Shown: positions 47,848-58,906, counted from the stretch's first letter. The stretch is 64,000 bases of DNA from DASUPK01 sp963804595 (GCA_963804595.1 CAWDQZ010000016.1:14619-78618), one strand, 5' to 3'. A program made the numbers and translations. The notes: generated from the sequence alone by a model not told the origin.

Positions 47848-50184
47848 CTAACCCCCGTCCGGTACGACTGTCCAGCGGGAACCGTTGGCCTCGATGTCTA
47901 TCTCGCCGTCGGTGTCGGTGCGCAGGGCGGTCAGCTCGTGCGCGCGAAGATCCTCCATGGTGCTGCCGTCGGGGTGGCCGAATGGATTGCCCGCGCCGAC
48001 CGAGATCACGGCGAGCTTCGGGACGGACCGGTCGAGCAGCTCATCGAGCCCCGCGTCCTCGGATCCGTGATGCGCCACCTTGAGCACGTCGACCGGGCCG
48101 GGATCGATCGGCACGGCCTCGGCCTCCGCATCGCCGGTGAGCAGCATCGAGAAGTGGCGCCAGCGCGCCACCAGCACCAGGCAGAGCAGGTTCGGGTCCT
48201 GGTCGGTGTCGTGGAGCAGCTCCCTGGGCGGCCAGAGAGCGGTCAGGCGAAGTCCGCCTGCGTCGAGCTCCCCGCCCTCCGCGAGCCGGTACGGCTCCAC
48301 GCCGGCGGCCAGGGCCGCGCCTCGCAGCCTCGCGTCGTCACGCGCATAGACGAGTCGGTCCGCCCGCACCGACGCGAGCAGCGCGCCAAGGTCGCCCGCG
48401 TGATCGGACTGATCGTGGGTGATCACGATCGCGTCGAGGCGATCGATCCCGAGCTCGGAGAGGCGATCCTCGACGCCGTCGTCCGGCGGCCCCGTATCGA
48501 CGAGCACGGGCTCCGCATCGGGAGGTTGCAGCAGGATCGAGTCCCCCTGACCGACATCGAGGACCCTCACGATGAGGTCCGCCGGCGAGGGGCTCGCGGC
48601 TTGCCCCCGGAATGGCCACAGGACCGCCAGGCCGACCGCCACCGCAACGACGGCGGCGAGAGAGGTGTCCTTCACCGAAGGAAGCAGACCCGTTCGGCGA
48701 ACCCGCTCGGCCCAGCGGAGCAGCATCTCCAGGACGAGAACGAGCAGCGCGTACGCCGCGGCCACTGACCAGATCGAGCTCAGGCCGACCGTCAGCGACG
48801 CCCATTCCGGCGACGCGAGCCAGCGTGCGATCTGGGCGATGTAGGCGAGGCAGAGAGACTCGAGCCAGTTGATCGGCTCCACCGGCAGGACCGGCACCTG
48901 CCCGATGATGCTGGTGAGCATCCCGAGCCACATCGCCGGTGCCACCGCCGGGGCCGCCAGCACGTTCGCCGGCAGGGCAGCGGGAGAGAACTGCTCGAAG
49001 GCGGACGCCATCAGCGGTGCCGTCGAGGCAGTGGCGGCCGTGGTCACCGCGACCGCCTCGGCCAGGGCGCGACGCGCCGACCGGCGATCCGCCTCGCCCG
49101 CGATCAGGCCGGTAAGCCGCCTCGACCAGAGCATGATCCCGATCACCGCCGCGAAGCTGAGCTGCCAGCCGACGTCGCCGTCGGCCCGGGGATTGAGGGC
49201 CAGGGTGGCGGCCGCCGCGAGCAGGACGGCGTACCAGCGTGAGCGCGGGCGGTCAGCCAGGGCGGCGATCAGGCCGGCGGCTCCCATCGCGCCCGCCCGC
49301 TGGATGGACGGTCCCGCCCCGGTCACCGGCACGTAGATCGCGATGAGGCAGAGCGTCCCGATGAGGCGGGCCCGCAGCGGCAGACCGAGCAGTGCGAGCA
49401 GCGGCCAGGCCAGGACTCCGAGCAGGATCACGTTCTCGCCGCTGACGGCGAGCAGGTGTGCCAGGTTGGAGCGCTGGAAGTCGTCGCGCGTGCGCGGGTC
49501 GATCCGATCGTCCTCCCCGAGGACAAAGCCGCGGGCGAGCGCCGCCTCCCCCTCCGGCATCCCGCGTCCGAGCGCTCTCTCCGCCCGAAGGCGCACTTCG
49601 TCGATCCAGCCCGTGAGACCGGTCCGCCTGCCGGGACCCTTCTCGATCCGATCCGTTCTCAGCGTCATCCCGATGCCCTGACGACGCAGGTACGCAGCGC
49701 GCCAAGGCTCGGGCTCCTGGAGGAAGCCGCCGACTCGCACCTCCGAGCCGACGGGAAGCTCCGCCACCGGCTCCGGTGAGATCGCCAGGATCCGGCCGGC
49801 CGGCGAGTCCAGCCGCACGGCCACCTCGCCCTGGCTGCGACGCGGCACCCCGGCGACGAATCCGCTCAGCGAGACCCGGGTGCCGGACCGGGCCTGCAGG
49901 GCGCCGGCGTCGATCGAGTGCAGTCGCGCCCCGCCGATCAGGAACCCGGCCAGCGCGGCCACGAGCGCCAGCAGCGCGAGCCAGTTGAGGGCGATCCAAG
50001 GACGGGAAGTGGCGTCCGGGCGAAGCGCGGCGAGCGTGATGCCTGCGATCGGCATTGCTCCAGCCGCCGTCAGGGACGGGTCGGGTGGGGCGAGGGGCGC
50101 GAGAGCCAGCCCGACCGCGGTCCCCGCGAGAGCCGCGAAGCGCCATTCACGCGACCACTCACGCTCCCCGAGATGGTGTTTCAC
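47848..50184 (-). CDS. comEC: DNA-uptake channel ComEC/Rec2
   Basis: 778 residues. N-terminal hydrophobic helices and OB-like domain, a central Competence domain with NLAHLLAVSGENVILLGVLAWPLLALLGLPL (about 220-260), further transmembrane helices, and a C-terminal metallo-beta-lactamase domain with IVITHDQSDHAGDLGALLASVRADRLV and LLTGDAEAEAV. Forms the membrane pore for single-stranded DNA during natural transformation. Next to holA as is usual; comEA lies beyond the 70-codon gene. With comEA present, competence is plausible, though pilus genes are not in view. Confidence 0.93.
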   Translation of the reverse strand: MKHHLGEREWSREWRFAALAGTAVGLALAPLAPPDPSLTAAGAMPIAGITLAALRPDATSRPWIALNWLALLALVAALAGFLIGGARLHSIDAGALQARSGTRVSLSGFVAGVPRRSQGEVAVRLDSPAGRILAISPEPVAELPVGSEVRVGGFLQEPEPWRAAYLRRQGIGMTLRTDRIEKGPGRRTGLTGWIDEVRLRAERALGRGMPEGEAALARGFVLGEDDRIDPRTRDDFQRSNLAHLLAVSGENVILLGVLAWPLLALLGLPLRARLIGTLCLIAIYVPVTGAGPSIQRAGAMGAAGLIAALADRPRSRWYAVLLAAAATLALNPRADGDVGWQLSFAAVIGIMLWSRRLTGLIAGEADRRSARRALAEAVAVTTAATASTAPLMASAFEQFSPAALPANVLAAPAVAPAMWLGMLTSIIGQVPVLPVEPINWLESLCLAYIAQIARWLASPEWASLTVGLSSIWSVAAAYALLVLVLEMLLRWAERVRRTGLLPSVKDTSLAAVVAVAVGLAVLWPFRGQAASPSPADLIVRVLDVGQGDSILLQPPDAEPVLVDTGPPDDGVEDRLSELGIDRLDAIVITHDQSDHAGDLGALLASVRADRLVYARDDARLRGAALAAGVEPYRLAEGGELDAGGLRLTALWPPRELLHDTDQDPNLLCLVLVARWRHFSMLLTGDAEAEAVPIDPGPVDVLKVAHHGSEDAGLDELLDRSVPKLAVISVGAGNPFGHPDGSTMEDLRAHELTALRTDTDGEIDIEANGSRWTVVPDGG

Positions 50185-50239
50185 GCAGTGGTCACGTGGT
50201 ACGCGGGAGTGAACCCGAGCTTCGATCTAAGGAGGAGCG

Positions 50240-50452
50240 ATGAGCGCGAACCGCGGACAGACGAAGCGCGGTGCGACCCACCGCACCACGACCATGAACA
50301 GGACCGGTACGGAGATGCGCCTCGAGACCCGCCGCGCGGAGATGTACGCCGCCGAGGGCCACGCGGGCAGCATTCCCCGTGGAAACCAGCAAACCGAGAG
50401 GGAGATCCTCGGCTCCCACCGCATCGCGTGGGACAGAGTGCTCGGCCATTGA
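50240..50452 (+). CDS. 70-residue basic protein between comEC and comEA
   Basis: Starts ATG directly after TAAGGAGGAGCG, the strongest Shine-Dalgarno in this part of the window. MSANRGQTKRGATHRTTTMNRTGTEMRLETRRAEMYAAEGH..., Arg/Thr-rich with no hydrophobic segment. It is on the strand opposite to the competence genes and ends flush with the comEA stop. Family not recognised. Ribosome-binding site and codon use support expression. Confidence 0.6.
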   Translation: MSANRGQTKRGATHRTTTMNRTGTEMRLETRRAEMYAAEGHAGSIPRGNQQTEREILGSHRIAWDRVLGH

Positions 50453-51028
50453 CTAGGGCTGCAGGGCGGATCTGAGGGTCCGCATCGTGGCCGGTCCGAT
50501 CCCGTCGACCTCGTCGAGCTGGTCGATCGAAGAGAGGCCGCCGTGCTGGTCGCGGAACTCGATGATCTTTTGGGCCGTGACCGGCCCGATCCCCTCCACC
50601 TCATCCAGCTGCTCAACCGTGGCGCTCCCCAGGCTGATCGGGCCAGCCTGTCCTCCCGCGGCCCCACTCGCCGCCGTGCCGGCTCCCGGACCCGGAACGA
50701 CGACCTGCTGGCCATCGCTGAGTCGAGCGGCGAGATTGATTGCGTCCTCGCTTGCTCCGTGAGCGAACCCGCCGGCCCGCCTGACCGCATCGGTCACGCG
50801 CGAGCCGGCCGGGAGGCGGTAGACGCCCGGCCGGCCGACGGCGCCGGCCACGTGCACGACCACGTCCTGCGTTCCCCCGGCCTCGTGGTCCGAGTCCGCG
50901 GCGAAGCTGAGCTCGGCTCGGCCCGCCGGCCCAGGTCCGCTCGAGCGAATCCAGCGCGCCCCGATGACGATGACCGCCACCGCGATCACCGCATAGACGA
51001 GCAGCTGCGAGCGGCTCAGTTCCGGCAC
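50453..51028 (-). CDS. comEA: Competence protein ComEA (helix-hairpin-helix, DNA receptor)
   Basis: 191 residues with the GTG at 51026-51028. One N-terminal membrane helix (about 10-30), a SLBB-type domain (VVVHVAGAVGRPGVYRLPAGSRVTDAVRRAGG) and two helix-hairpin-helix repeats (VEQLDEVEGIGPVTAQKIIEFRDQHGG and SIDQLDEVDGIGPATMRTL). Binds double-stranded DNA outside the membrane and hands it to ComEC. A start 16 codons upstream is possible; GTG gives the usual MPELSRSQ-like opening. Downstream of acyP on the same strand. Confidence 0.9.
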   Translation of the reverse strand: MPELSRSQLLVYAVIAVAVIVIGARWIRSSGPGPAGRAELSFAADSDHEAGGTQDVVVHVAGAVGRPGVYRLPAGSRVTDAVRRAGGFAHGASEDAINLAARLSDGQQVVVPGPGAGTAASGAAGGQAGPISLGSATVEQLDEVEGIGPVTAQKIIEFRDQHGGLSSIDQLDEVDGIGPATMRTLRSALQP

Positions 51029-51102
51029 CCGGCGAGCCTCGCGGGTGACTCCGCGCGGAAGCCGTCGCGTTCGCAACGGATCAGGTACGCGGTCGCGCTA
51101 GA

Positions 51103-51369
51103 TCAGCGGACCTCGAACCCGGACAGGCCCTCCGGCTCCTCCTCGACGACGTCGACCGTATCGACCTCCGCCCGGCTCGGGCCGCGGCGGGCGAAGTCGA
51201 CCAGCCGGTCCACAGCCTGAGGATCGCCCTCGAACACCGCCTCGACGGCCCCGTCGGGGCGATTCGAAACCCAGCCGGCCACCCCCGCGGCTTCCGCGTT
51301 GCGACGGGTGGTGTCTCGGAAGAAGACCCCCTGGACCCGACCGCGCACGACGACCCGCTTGCGGGTCAG
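51103..51369 (-). CDS. Acylphosphatase, probable CTG start
   Basis: 88 residues if translation begins at CTG 51367-51369, or 81 from GTG at 51346-51348. Catalytic Arg and the phosphate loop are in RGRVQGVFFRDTTRR, Asn in GWVSNRPDGAVEAVFEG. Hydrolyses acyl phosphates. From the GTG the first beta strand (RKRVVV) would be lost; from CTG it is complete, and GAGGAG in the last codons of the upstream cupin gene lies 6 nt before it. Follows the cupin gene by 3 bp. Confidence 0.85.
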   Translation of the reverse strand: MTRKRVVVRGRVQGVFFRDTTRRNAEAAGVAGWVSNRPDGAVEAVFEGDPQAVDRLVDFARRGPSRAEVDTVDVVEEEPEGLSGFEVR

Positions 51370-51372
51370 GGA

Positions 51373-51771
51373 CTACTCCTCGTCGAGTTCGTATTCGGAG
51401 GCGACGCCGACACCCGAGCGCCCGAAGACCTCGGATGAGGTTACGGGCGGCGACTGGACGGAGACACAGCAGAGGTCCGCGGACTCCGTATTGGCGATCG
51501 AGTGGTCCGTGGCGGGCGGCACCAGGACGAGGTCGCCCTGCGCGACCTGCTGCGTGTCACCGGCCACCGTCAGGGTGCCGCGCCCACTCACGACGATGTA
51601 GACCTGCTCCGCCTCCTCGTGGGAGTGGAGCTCCTGGTCGATTCCCTCGGGCACCTCGAGCCAGGTCACGGACATGTTGCGCGAGCCGAGCTCTCCGGCA
51701 TCCATGAGGATGCGATTGCGAACCCTGTGCCACTCCTCCGTGGGAGCCTCCGCGAGCCGCCTGACCAGCAC
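51373..51771 (-). CDS. Cupin domain protein
   Basis: 132 residues. HSHEEAEQVYIVVSGRGTLTV and LVLVPPATDHSIANT are cupin motifs 1 and 2 with the His and Glu metal ligands (HxH ... E ... H). A small one-domain beta-barrel, often a metal-dependent isomerase, dioxygenase or sensor. Near-adjacent to acyP and 19 bp beyond the leuS-side boundary; no clue to substrate. Start ATG/GTG at 51771. Confidence 0.83.
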   Translation of the reverse strand: MLVRRLAEAPTEEWHRVRNRILMDAGELGSRNMSVTWLEVPEGIDQELHSHEEAEQVYIVVSGRGTLTVAGDTQQVAQGDLVLVPPATDHSIANTESADLCCVSVQSPPVTSSEVFGRSGVGVASEYELDEE

Positions 51772-51790
51772 GGGCCTTTTTCTAGCAGAC

Positions 51791-54301
51791 CTAGCGAACG
51801 ACTAGGTTGACGAGTCGTCCTGGGACGACGATCTCCTTGACGATCGCCTTGCCGTCCAGGTGCCGCTGGACGTTGTCGCTCGACTTGGCCAGGCCGACGA
51901 GCTCGCTCTCGCCCGTATCGGAGGCGACCTCGATTCGGTCCCGCAGCTTGCCGTTCACCTGGACCACCAACATGTAGGTGTCGCGCTCGAGCAGGGCGGC
52001 GTCGGCCTCCGGCCATGGCTGCTCCCAGACCCGCCCGCCCTCCAGCCACTCGTAGACCTCGGAGCAGAGGTGGGGCGCGAACGGGAAGAGGAGCGAAGAC
52101 GCGGTGGCGGTGGCGAAGCGAACGGCCGCGGCACCCGTCTGATCCTCGTAGAGCCCATCCTTGAGCCGGTAGGTCTCGTTGACCAGCTCCATGACGGCGG
52201 AGATCGCGGTGTTGAACTGGAAGCGGGCATCGATGTCGCGGGTGACCTTGTCGATCGCCCAGTTGGCCTTCGCGAGCAGCTCGCTGGCGGGGCCGTTTGT
52301 TTCAAGCTGGGTCGAACCACCGGCCTGGGTTCTCTCGCTCACCTCGCGGCCGAGGCGCCAGAGTCGCGAGAGGAACCGGAAGATCCCCTCCGCGCCCTCG
52401 TCCGACCAGTCGCCGCCCTTGATCGGCGGCGCGTGGAAGCAGATGTAGGTGCGCAGCGTGTCCGCCCCGAATCGGTCGACGTACTCAGCCGGGCTGACCG
52501 TGTTGCCGCGGGACTTGGACATCTTCGCCCCGTCGCGGGTGATCATCCCCTGGGTGAAGAGGTTGGCGAAGGGCTCGCGCGCCTCGATCAGCTCCATGTC
52601 GTGCAGCGCCTTGACGAAGAAGCGCGCGTACATCAGATGCAGGATGGCGTGCTCGACGCCGCCGATGTACTGGTCGACGGGCATCCAGTAGTCCGCGACC
52701 TCCCGGGCCCAGGGCGCCTCGTCGTTGCGATTGTCGAGGTAGCGGAGGAAGTACCAGGAGGAATCGACGAAGGTGTCCATCGTGTCCGTCTCGCGGTGGG
52801 CCTCTCCCCCGCACTTCGGGCACTCGGTGCGCACCCAGTCCTCGGCCGCCGCCAGCGGACTCTTCCCCTTGGGCGCGAAGTCCTCGACCTCCGGGAGCAG
52901 GACAGGGAGCTCGTCCTCGGGCACCGGGACCATCCCGCACTCGTCGCAGTAGACGATCGGGATCGGCGCGCCCCAGTAACGCTGGCGGGAGACCAGCCAG
53001 TCGCGGAGGCGGAAGTTGACCGCGGGCTCACCGCGGCCCTCCGACTCGAGCCAGGAGATGATCTCGTCGTAGGCCTCGCGGTTATGCTTGCCGGTGAAGG
53101 GACCCGAGTTCACCATCGCGCCGTCACCTGTGTACGGCAGGCCCTCCTCATCGCGCGCCTCTTCTGGATTCGTTCCCTCGATCACGCGGCGGATCGGGAG
53201 ACCGAATGCCTGTGCGAAGTCGTAGTCCCGGTCGTCGTGGGCCGGAACGGCCATCAGCGCTCCGGTGCCGTACTCCATCAGCACATAGTCCGCGACGAAC
53301 ATCGGGATCCGCTCCCCGTTGACCGGATTCGTCACCTCGCGGCCGAGCGGAACGCCGGTCTTCTGGTGCTCCTCCGCCCCGCGTTCCTCGGCGGTCGCCC
53401 GAGCAGACTCGTTGACGTACTCCCGGACCGCCTGCTCGTGCTCGGTGCCGGCGGCCAGCCGCTCGACCTCGGGATGCTCGGGAGCCAGGACGAAGAAGGT
53501 GGCCCCGAACAGGGTGTCCGGCCGCGTTGTGAAGACCGGGAAGTCCAGGTCGAGGTCCTCGCAGCGGAAGCTGACCTCGGCGCCCTCAGAGCGACCGATC
53601 CAGTTCCTCTGCATCGTGATCACGTTGTGGGGCCACGACTCGAGCAGGTCGAAGTCGTCGAGCAGCTGCTGCCCGTATTCGGTGATCCGGAAGAACCACT
53701 GCTCGAGCTGGCGCAGCTCGACGAGAGTGCCGCACCTCTCGCAGTGGCCGTCGATCACCTGCTCGTTGGCAAGCACGGTCTGGTCCTTCGGGCACCAGTG
53801 GACCGGCGCCTCGTGCCGGTACGCCAGCCCACGCTCGTACAGCTTCAGGAAGATCCACTGGGTCCAGCGGTAGTAGCTGGGCTGATGGGTGCCGAACTCG
53901 CGGCTCCAGTCGATCGAGATGCCCCAGCGCATGAACTGCTCCCGGAAGGCGGCGATCGACTCCTCCGTCGCGATCCGTGGATGCACGCCAGTCTGGATCG
54001 CGTTGTTCTCGGCGGGCAAGCCGAACGCGTCGTAGCCCATGGGGTGCACGACGCTGAAGCCCCGGCGGCGCCGGAAGTGCGCGATGGCGTCCCCGACCGA
54101 GTAGGTCTTCAGGTGGCCGACGTGCGGCTCGCCCGACGGGTACGGCAGCATCTCGAGCACGTAGCTCTTCGGCTTTGAGGCGTCGAACTCCGGGGATCCC
54201 GGGTTGGCGACCGTCCAGGTGTTCTCAGCCTCCCAGACGAGCTGCCACTTGCGCTCGATCGCCTGAGGGTCGTACCGGTCGGCTGTCTCGTTCTCGGCCA
54301 C
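51791..54301 (-). CDS. leuS: Leucyl-tRNA synthetase
   Basis: 836 residues. Class I signatures: HVGHLKTYSVGD (HIGH type) near residue 50 and KMSKSRGNTVSP. The CP1 editing domain (about 230-420, TRPDTLFGATFFVLAPEHPE, GTGALMAVPAHDDRDYDFA) removes mischarged residues. Charges tRNA-Leu. The frame is open far upstream, but GTG at 54299-54301 begins just before the conserved N-terminus (AIERKWQLVWEAENT) and has a TACACT -10 at 7 nt. Divergent from the 74-residue gene. Confidence 0.97.
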   Translation of the reverse strand: MAENETADRYDPQAIERKWQLVWEAENTWTVANPGSPEFDASKPKSYVLEMLPYPSGEPHVGHLKTYSVGDAIAHFRRRRGFSVVHPMGYDAFGLPAENNAIQTGVHPRIATEESIAAFREQFMRWGISIDWSREFGTHQPSYYRWTQWIFLKLYERGLAYRHEAPVHWCPKDQTVLANEQVIDGHCERCGTLVELRQLEQWFFRITEYGQQLLDDFDLLESWPHNVITMQRNWIGRSEGAEVSFRCEDLDLDFPVFTTRPDTLFGATFFVLAPEHPEVERLAAGTEHEQAVREYVNESARATAEERGAEEHQKTGVPLGREVTNPVNGERIPMFVADYVLMEYGTGALMAVPAHDDRDYDFAQAFGLPIRRVIEGTNPEEARDEEGLPYTGDGAMVNSGPFTGKHNREAYDEIISWLESEGRGEPAVNFRLRDWLVSRQRYWGAPIPIVYCDECGMVPVPEDELPVLLPEVEDFAPKGKSPLAAAEDWVRTECPKCGGEAHRETDTMDTFVDSSWYFLRYLDNRNDEAPWAREVADYWMPVDQYIGGVEHAILHLMYARFFVKALHDMELIEAREPFANLFTQGMITRDGAKMSKSRGNTVSPAEYVDRFGADTLRTYICFHAPPIKGGDWSDEGAEGIFRFLSRLWRLGREVSERTQAGGSTQLETNGPASELLAKANWAIDKVTRDIDARFQFNTAISAVMELVNETYRLKDGLYEDQTGAAAVRFATATASSLLFPFAPHLCSEVYEWLEGGRVWEQPWPEADAALLERDTYMLVVQVNGKLRDRIEVASDTGESELVGLAKSSDNVQRHLDGKAIVKEIVVPGRLVNLVVR

Positions 54302-54341
54302 GGCGGCCAGTGTACGAAGCGGCGGGTTCCCTTCGAGGTCA

Positions 54342-54369
54342 TTGCCGCGCCCGTTCAGCGGCGTATATT
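54342..54369 (+). promoter_or_regulatory. Promoter of the 74-residue gene
   Basis: TTGCCG (54342-54347), 16-nt spacer, TATATT (54364-54369), then GGAAGGAGG before the ATG at 54396. A standard sigma70-type promoter with a leader, unlike the leaderless leuS on the other strand. Confidence 0.6.
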
Positions 54370-54395
54370 CGGGCGGAGACGGAAGGAGGAAGCGG

Positions 54396-54620
54396 ATGTC
54401 GAGGTTGATCAGGCTGGACCGGACCGGACACACCGAGTTGGCGACCTGGACCGCCGATGACGCTGCGTCACGGGACGCGGCGATCGAGGCCTTCAGGCAC
54501 GAGCTGGATGAGGGCATGCTGGCCAGCGCGACGATGCCGGACGGATCGGCAGAGGTCGTGCGGGAGCTGCCGCTGGACGCTGACCTCGTAGTGATCCGCC
54601 GCCCGATCGCGGGAGGCTGA
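54396..54620 (+). CDS. 74-residue conserved hypothetical protein
   Basis: MSRLIRLDRTGHTELATWTADD ... ELPLDADLVVIRRPIAGG. Strong AGGAGG before the ATG. The sequence has strand-helix-strand pattern and the ending DADLVVIRRPIAGG seems characteristic, resembling small unnamed proteins I associate with this class; no function is known. Followed 1 bp later by a membrane-protein gene with which it is evidently co-transcribed. Confidence 0.6.
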   Translation: MSRLIRLDRTGHTELATWTADDAASRDAAIEAFRHELDEGMLASATMPDGSAEVVRELPLDADLVVIRRPIAGG

Positions 54621-54621
54621 G

Positions 54622-55278
54622 TTGGAGGCGAGCGTCGCGCCACGCGGCGTACTTGCCGAAGCCGCCGCAATGCCGTGGCGGAGGCGGGCGAGCGACCGGA
54701 GTCTCACCCGCGAGGGGCGGATCTGGACGCTGTGGAGCGTCGGGGTCGTGGTGACCTTCGGGCTGCCCGCCGCGTTGCTGATCTTGATCGAGCCGCTGGC
54801 CGCACCGGTGTCCGCGATCTTTCTGGGACACGGTCTCGCCGTGCTGCACCTGCAGGCGCGCCGCGGCGCGCACGGCGTGAAGCCGCTCGGCGATGCCACC
54901 GGCGACGCCGAGGAGAGAGCGCTGGGGCTACTCGGCGACCTGATGGGCCACCGCGACCGCGAGCTGCTGGCCCGGACCGGTCTGGCGCTTCAGCGCGGGC
55001 AGCTCGGCACCTGGCTGGTCGGTCAGGAAGGCGCGATCCTGATCCGGCCGGGGGGCCATCGGGTGCACTGCTTCTGCGTGCGGGTAAGCGAGGCGGCGGA
55101 CCTGCCGCAGGGGGATCGAGTGGCCCATCTGCTACTGGCGCTTCGGGAGGACGAGGAGGGGTTCGCGACCGTCGCCAACCGGAACTTCTCCGGGGCGTGC
55201 TGGCGGCTTCGGTCTCAGCTACCGGAGCGGTCGCGTCCGGCACTCAAGCTGGCCAGGCGGCTCGTGCGCTCCGCCTAG
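54622..55278 (+). CDS. Membrane protein of unknown function
   Basis: 218 residues beginning TTG at 54622, with GGAGGCTGAG just upstream. One pair of hydrophobic segments (about 39-58 and 62-75, GVVVTFGLPAALLILIEPLAAPVSAIFLGHGLAVLHL) leads into a soluble C-terminal domain (about 90-218) with GQLGTWLVGQEGAILIRPGGHRVHCFCVRVSE and FATVANRNFSGACWRL. Probably membrane-tethered. Translationally coupled to the 74-residue gene. No family recognised. Confidence 0.6.
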   Translation: MEASVAPRGVLAEAAAMPWRRRASDRSLTREGRIWTLWSVGVVVTFGLPAALLILIEPLAAPVSAIFLGHGLAVLHLQARRGAHGVKPLGDATGDAEERALGLLGDLMGHRDRELLARTGLALQRGQLGTWLVGQEGAILIRPGGHRVHCFCVRVSEAADLPQGDRVAHLLLALREDEEGFATVANRNFSGACWRLRSQLPERSRPALKLARRLVRSA

Positions 55279-55287
55279 GCCTTTCAG

Positions 55288-55620
55288 CTACCAGCCGCCG
55301 GACGCTCTGCCGGCGCCGAACCCGCCCGACTCCTCGTTGAGGAGGCGCATGCCTTCCATGAAGTGAGCGCGGGCGGCCGGCGTCAGTCGCTCGAGGGTCC
55401 GCTTGAAAGGCTCGAGATGCTCCTGGATGCGAGGCTCGGCGATCTTGCGGACCTCCTCGGTGAGGCTGACGATCGTGCGCCTGCGATCGAGCTCGTCCTC
55501 GCTGCGCTCGACCAGGCCCGCCTTGCTGAGCTCACCGACCAGCAAGCTAGTCGTCGCCACGGCCAGGCCGATGCGATCCGCGAGCTCGGAGACGCTCATC
55601 GGTCCTTCGAGGGACAGCAT
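55288..55620 (-). pseudogene. MarR-family regulator, 5' end deleted
   Basis: From ATG at 55618-55620 reads LSLEGPMSVSELADRIGLAVATTSLLVGELSKAGLVERSEDELDRRRTIVSLTEE, the winged-helix and beta-wing of MarR, then a helical C-terminus. Full MarR proteins have about 40 further N-terminal residues; the open frame upstream gives only RHRWRALI before it runs into the antisense of the MMPL fragment. So the N-terminal dimerisation helices are missing. Probably not functional; residual translation from the internal ATG is possible. Confidence 0.75.
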
Positions 55621-55622
55621 GA

Positions 55623-56116
55623 TCAGCGCTCGCCATCGGTGCCTCGCTGGGCGTTGTCGTCGCGATCTTCCAGTGGGGCTGGCTGGGGAGCCTGCTCGGG
55701 GTCACCGCCGGGCCGATCGACTCCTTCATCCCGGTGTTCCTATTCGCGATCCTGTTCGGGCTGTCAATGGACTACGAGTTCTTCCTCGTGTCGAGGATCC
55801 ACGAGGAGTGGACTCGGCGCAGGAATGCCTCGCAGGCCGTGGTCAGTGGTGTGTCGACCTCCGGAAGGGTGATCACGGCCGCCGCCGCGATCATGGTCTG
55901 CGTCTTCCTCTCCTTCGTGGCCGGGGATGACCGGGTCCTGAAGTTGTTCGGCATCAGCCTTGCCGCCGGCGTGTTCATCGACGCGTTCGTAGTCCGGAGC
56001 CTGCTGCTGCCGGCCGTTCTGCACCTCCTCGGACGGAGGACGTGGGCGCTCCCCGCCTGGCTCGATCGCCGGCTGCCGCACCTGGCGATCGACGCGGAGC
56101 CGGTGGAGGAGGCTGG

Positions 56117-56120
<4 letters not shown>
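55623..56120 (+). pseudogene. MMPL-family transporter, C-terminal remnant
   Basis: From a stop codon at 55620-55622 the frame reads SALAIGASLGVVVAIFQWGW ... FLFAILFGLSMDYEFFLVSRIHEEWTRR, then helices AAAAIMVCVFLSFV and SLAAGVFIDAFVVRSLLLPAVLHLLG. This is the last part of an RND/MMPL lipid or drug exporter, whose full length would be 700 residues or more; the N-terminal two thirds are missing. The deletion joins it directly to the truncated marR gene. Ends 4 bp into the acs stop. Confidence 0.78.
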
Positions 56121-58102
<1,982 letters not shown>

Positions 58103-58153
58103 CTCTCCTCAATCCTTCCCTTCTCTCTAAGTCCGTGGAGCCAACGTATCGCG

Positions 58154-58193
58154 GCAGGCCGACCGGATCGGGCAAGCCGATCCGGTCGCCTGC
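58154..58193 (-). terminator. 17-bp hairpin between satP and acs
   Basis: GCAGGC-C-GACCGGATCGG (58154-58171), loop GCAAG, CCGATCCGGTCGCCTGC (58177-58193). One bulged C, 17 base pairs. Begins 7 nt after the satP stop on the minus strand. No T-tract. Likely stops or stabilises the satP message ahead of acs. Confidence 0.6.
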
Positions 58194-58200
58194 TGCTCGG

Positions 58201-58854
58201 TCAGTGGAGCTCCTTTACCGGTAGTACCACCCGGCCGAATGTCTTGTTCGTCACCGAGGCGAACGACGCGTACCACGCAGCAATGGCCGTGGCGATGCCC
58301 AGCCAGCCACCGATGTGGATGATCGTGTCGTTGCCCGCCGAGTTGCCGATCCCCAAGATGATGAAGGTCGGCGCCAGTAGCACGAACACCAGGGCCACCG
58401 CGACGCTGACGCGCAGCGAGGCGATCAGCATGTAGGTCGTGAAGATGCCCCAGCCGATCAGGTAGAGACCGACGGCGTCGCCGAGATGCGCGGCGGGAAC
58501 CGAACCGGCCAGGAACTGATCGAAGACGAACAGGGAGATCCAGAACGCACCGAACGAGGTGAAGGCAGTCGCCCCGAAGGTGTTGTTGTTCTTGAACTCC
58601 CACATGCCGGCCAGCAGTTGTGCCAATCCGCCGTACGCGAGGGCGAGGGCGAGAACCACCGGCTCACCTCCCGGATTGACCAGGTTGGCGTTGAAGAAAC
58701 TGAGCACGAACGTGGTCAGGGCGAATGCGGCCAAACCCAGGGGTGCCGGGTCGGCAATCGGCTCGGCAGCGATCCTGATGGGTTCCAGCGCGCTTTCGCC
58801 CCTGCCCACATCGTTCGTGTGCCTCCCCGGTCGACGAGCGGTCGTGGCTTCCAT
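58201..58854 (-). CDS. satP: Acetate/succinate transporter, GPR1/FUN34/YaaH family
   Basis: 217 residues. A 40-residue polar N-terminus, then six transmembrane helices. The family opening is NPAPLG-like: here DPAPLGLAAFALTTFVLSFFNANLV, followed by LALAYGGLAQLLAGMWEFKNNNTFGATAFTSFGAFW, with conserved FxxN and Gly motifs. Takes up acetate or succinate with protons. AGGAGGTGA ends 4 nt before the ATG. Next to acs, so import and activation form one module. Confidence 0.92.
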   Translation of the reverse strand: MEATTARRPGRHTNDVGRGESALEPIRIAAEPIADPAPLGLAAFALTTFVLSFFNANLVNPGGEPVVLALALAYGGLAQLLAGMWEFKNNNTFGATAFTSFGAFWISLFVFDQFLAGSVPAAHLGDAVGLYLIGWGIFTTYMLIASLRVSVAVALVFVLLAPTFIILGIGNSAGNDTIIHIGGWLGIATAIAAWYASFASVTNKTFGRVVLPVKELH

Positions 58855-58906
58855 GACTCACCTCCTGTTTCCCCTATTTCATGGGGTACTGGGAGTGAAC
58901 TACCCA

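Noticed and set aside
51860..54178. 772-codon plus-strand ORF across leuS
   Set aside because: Mirror of a well-conserved synthetase; same compositional artefact of high GC.
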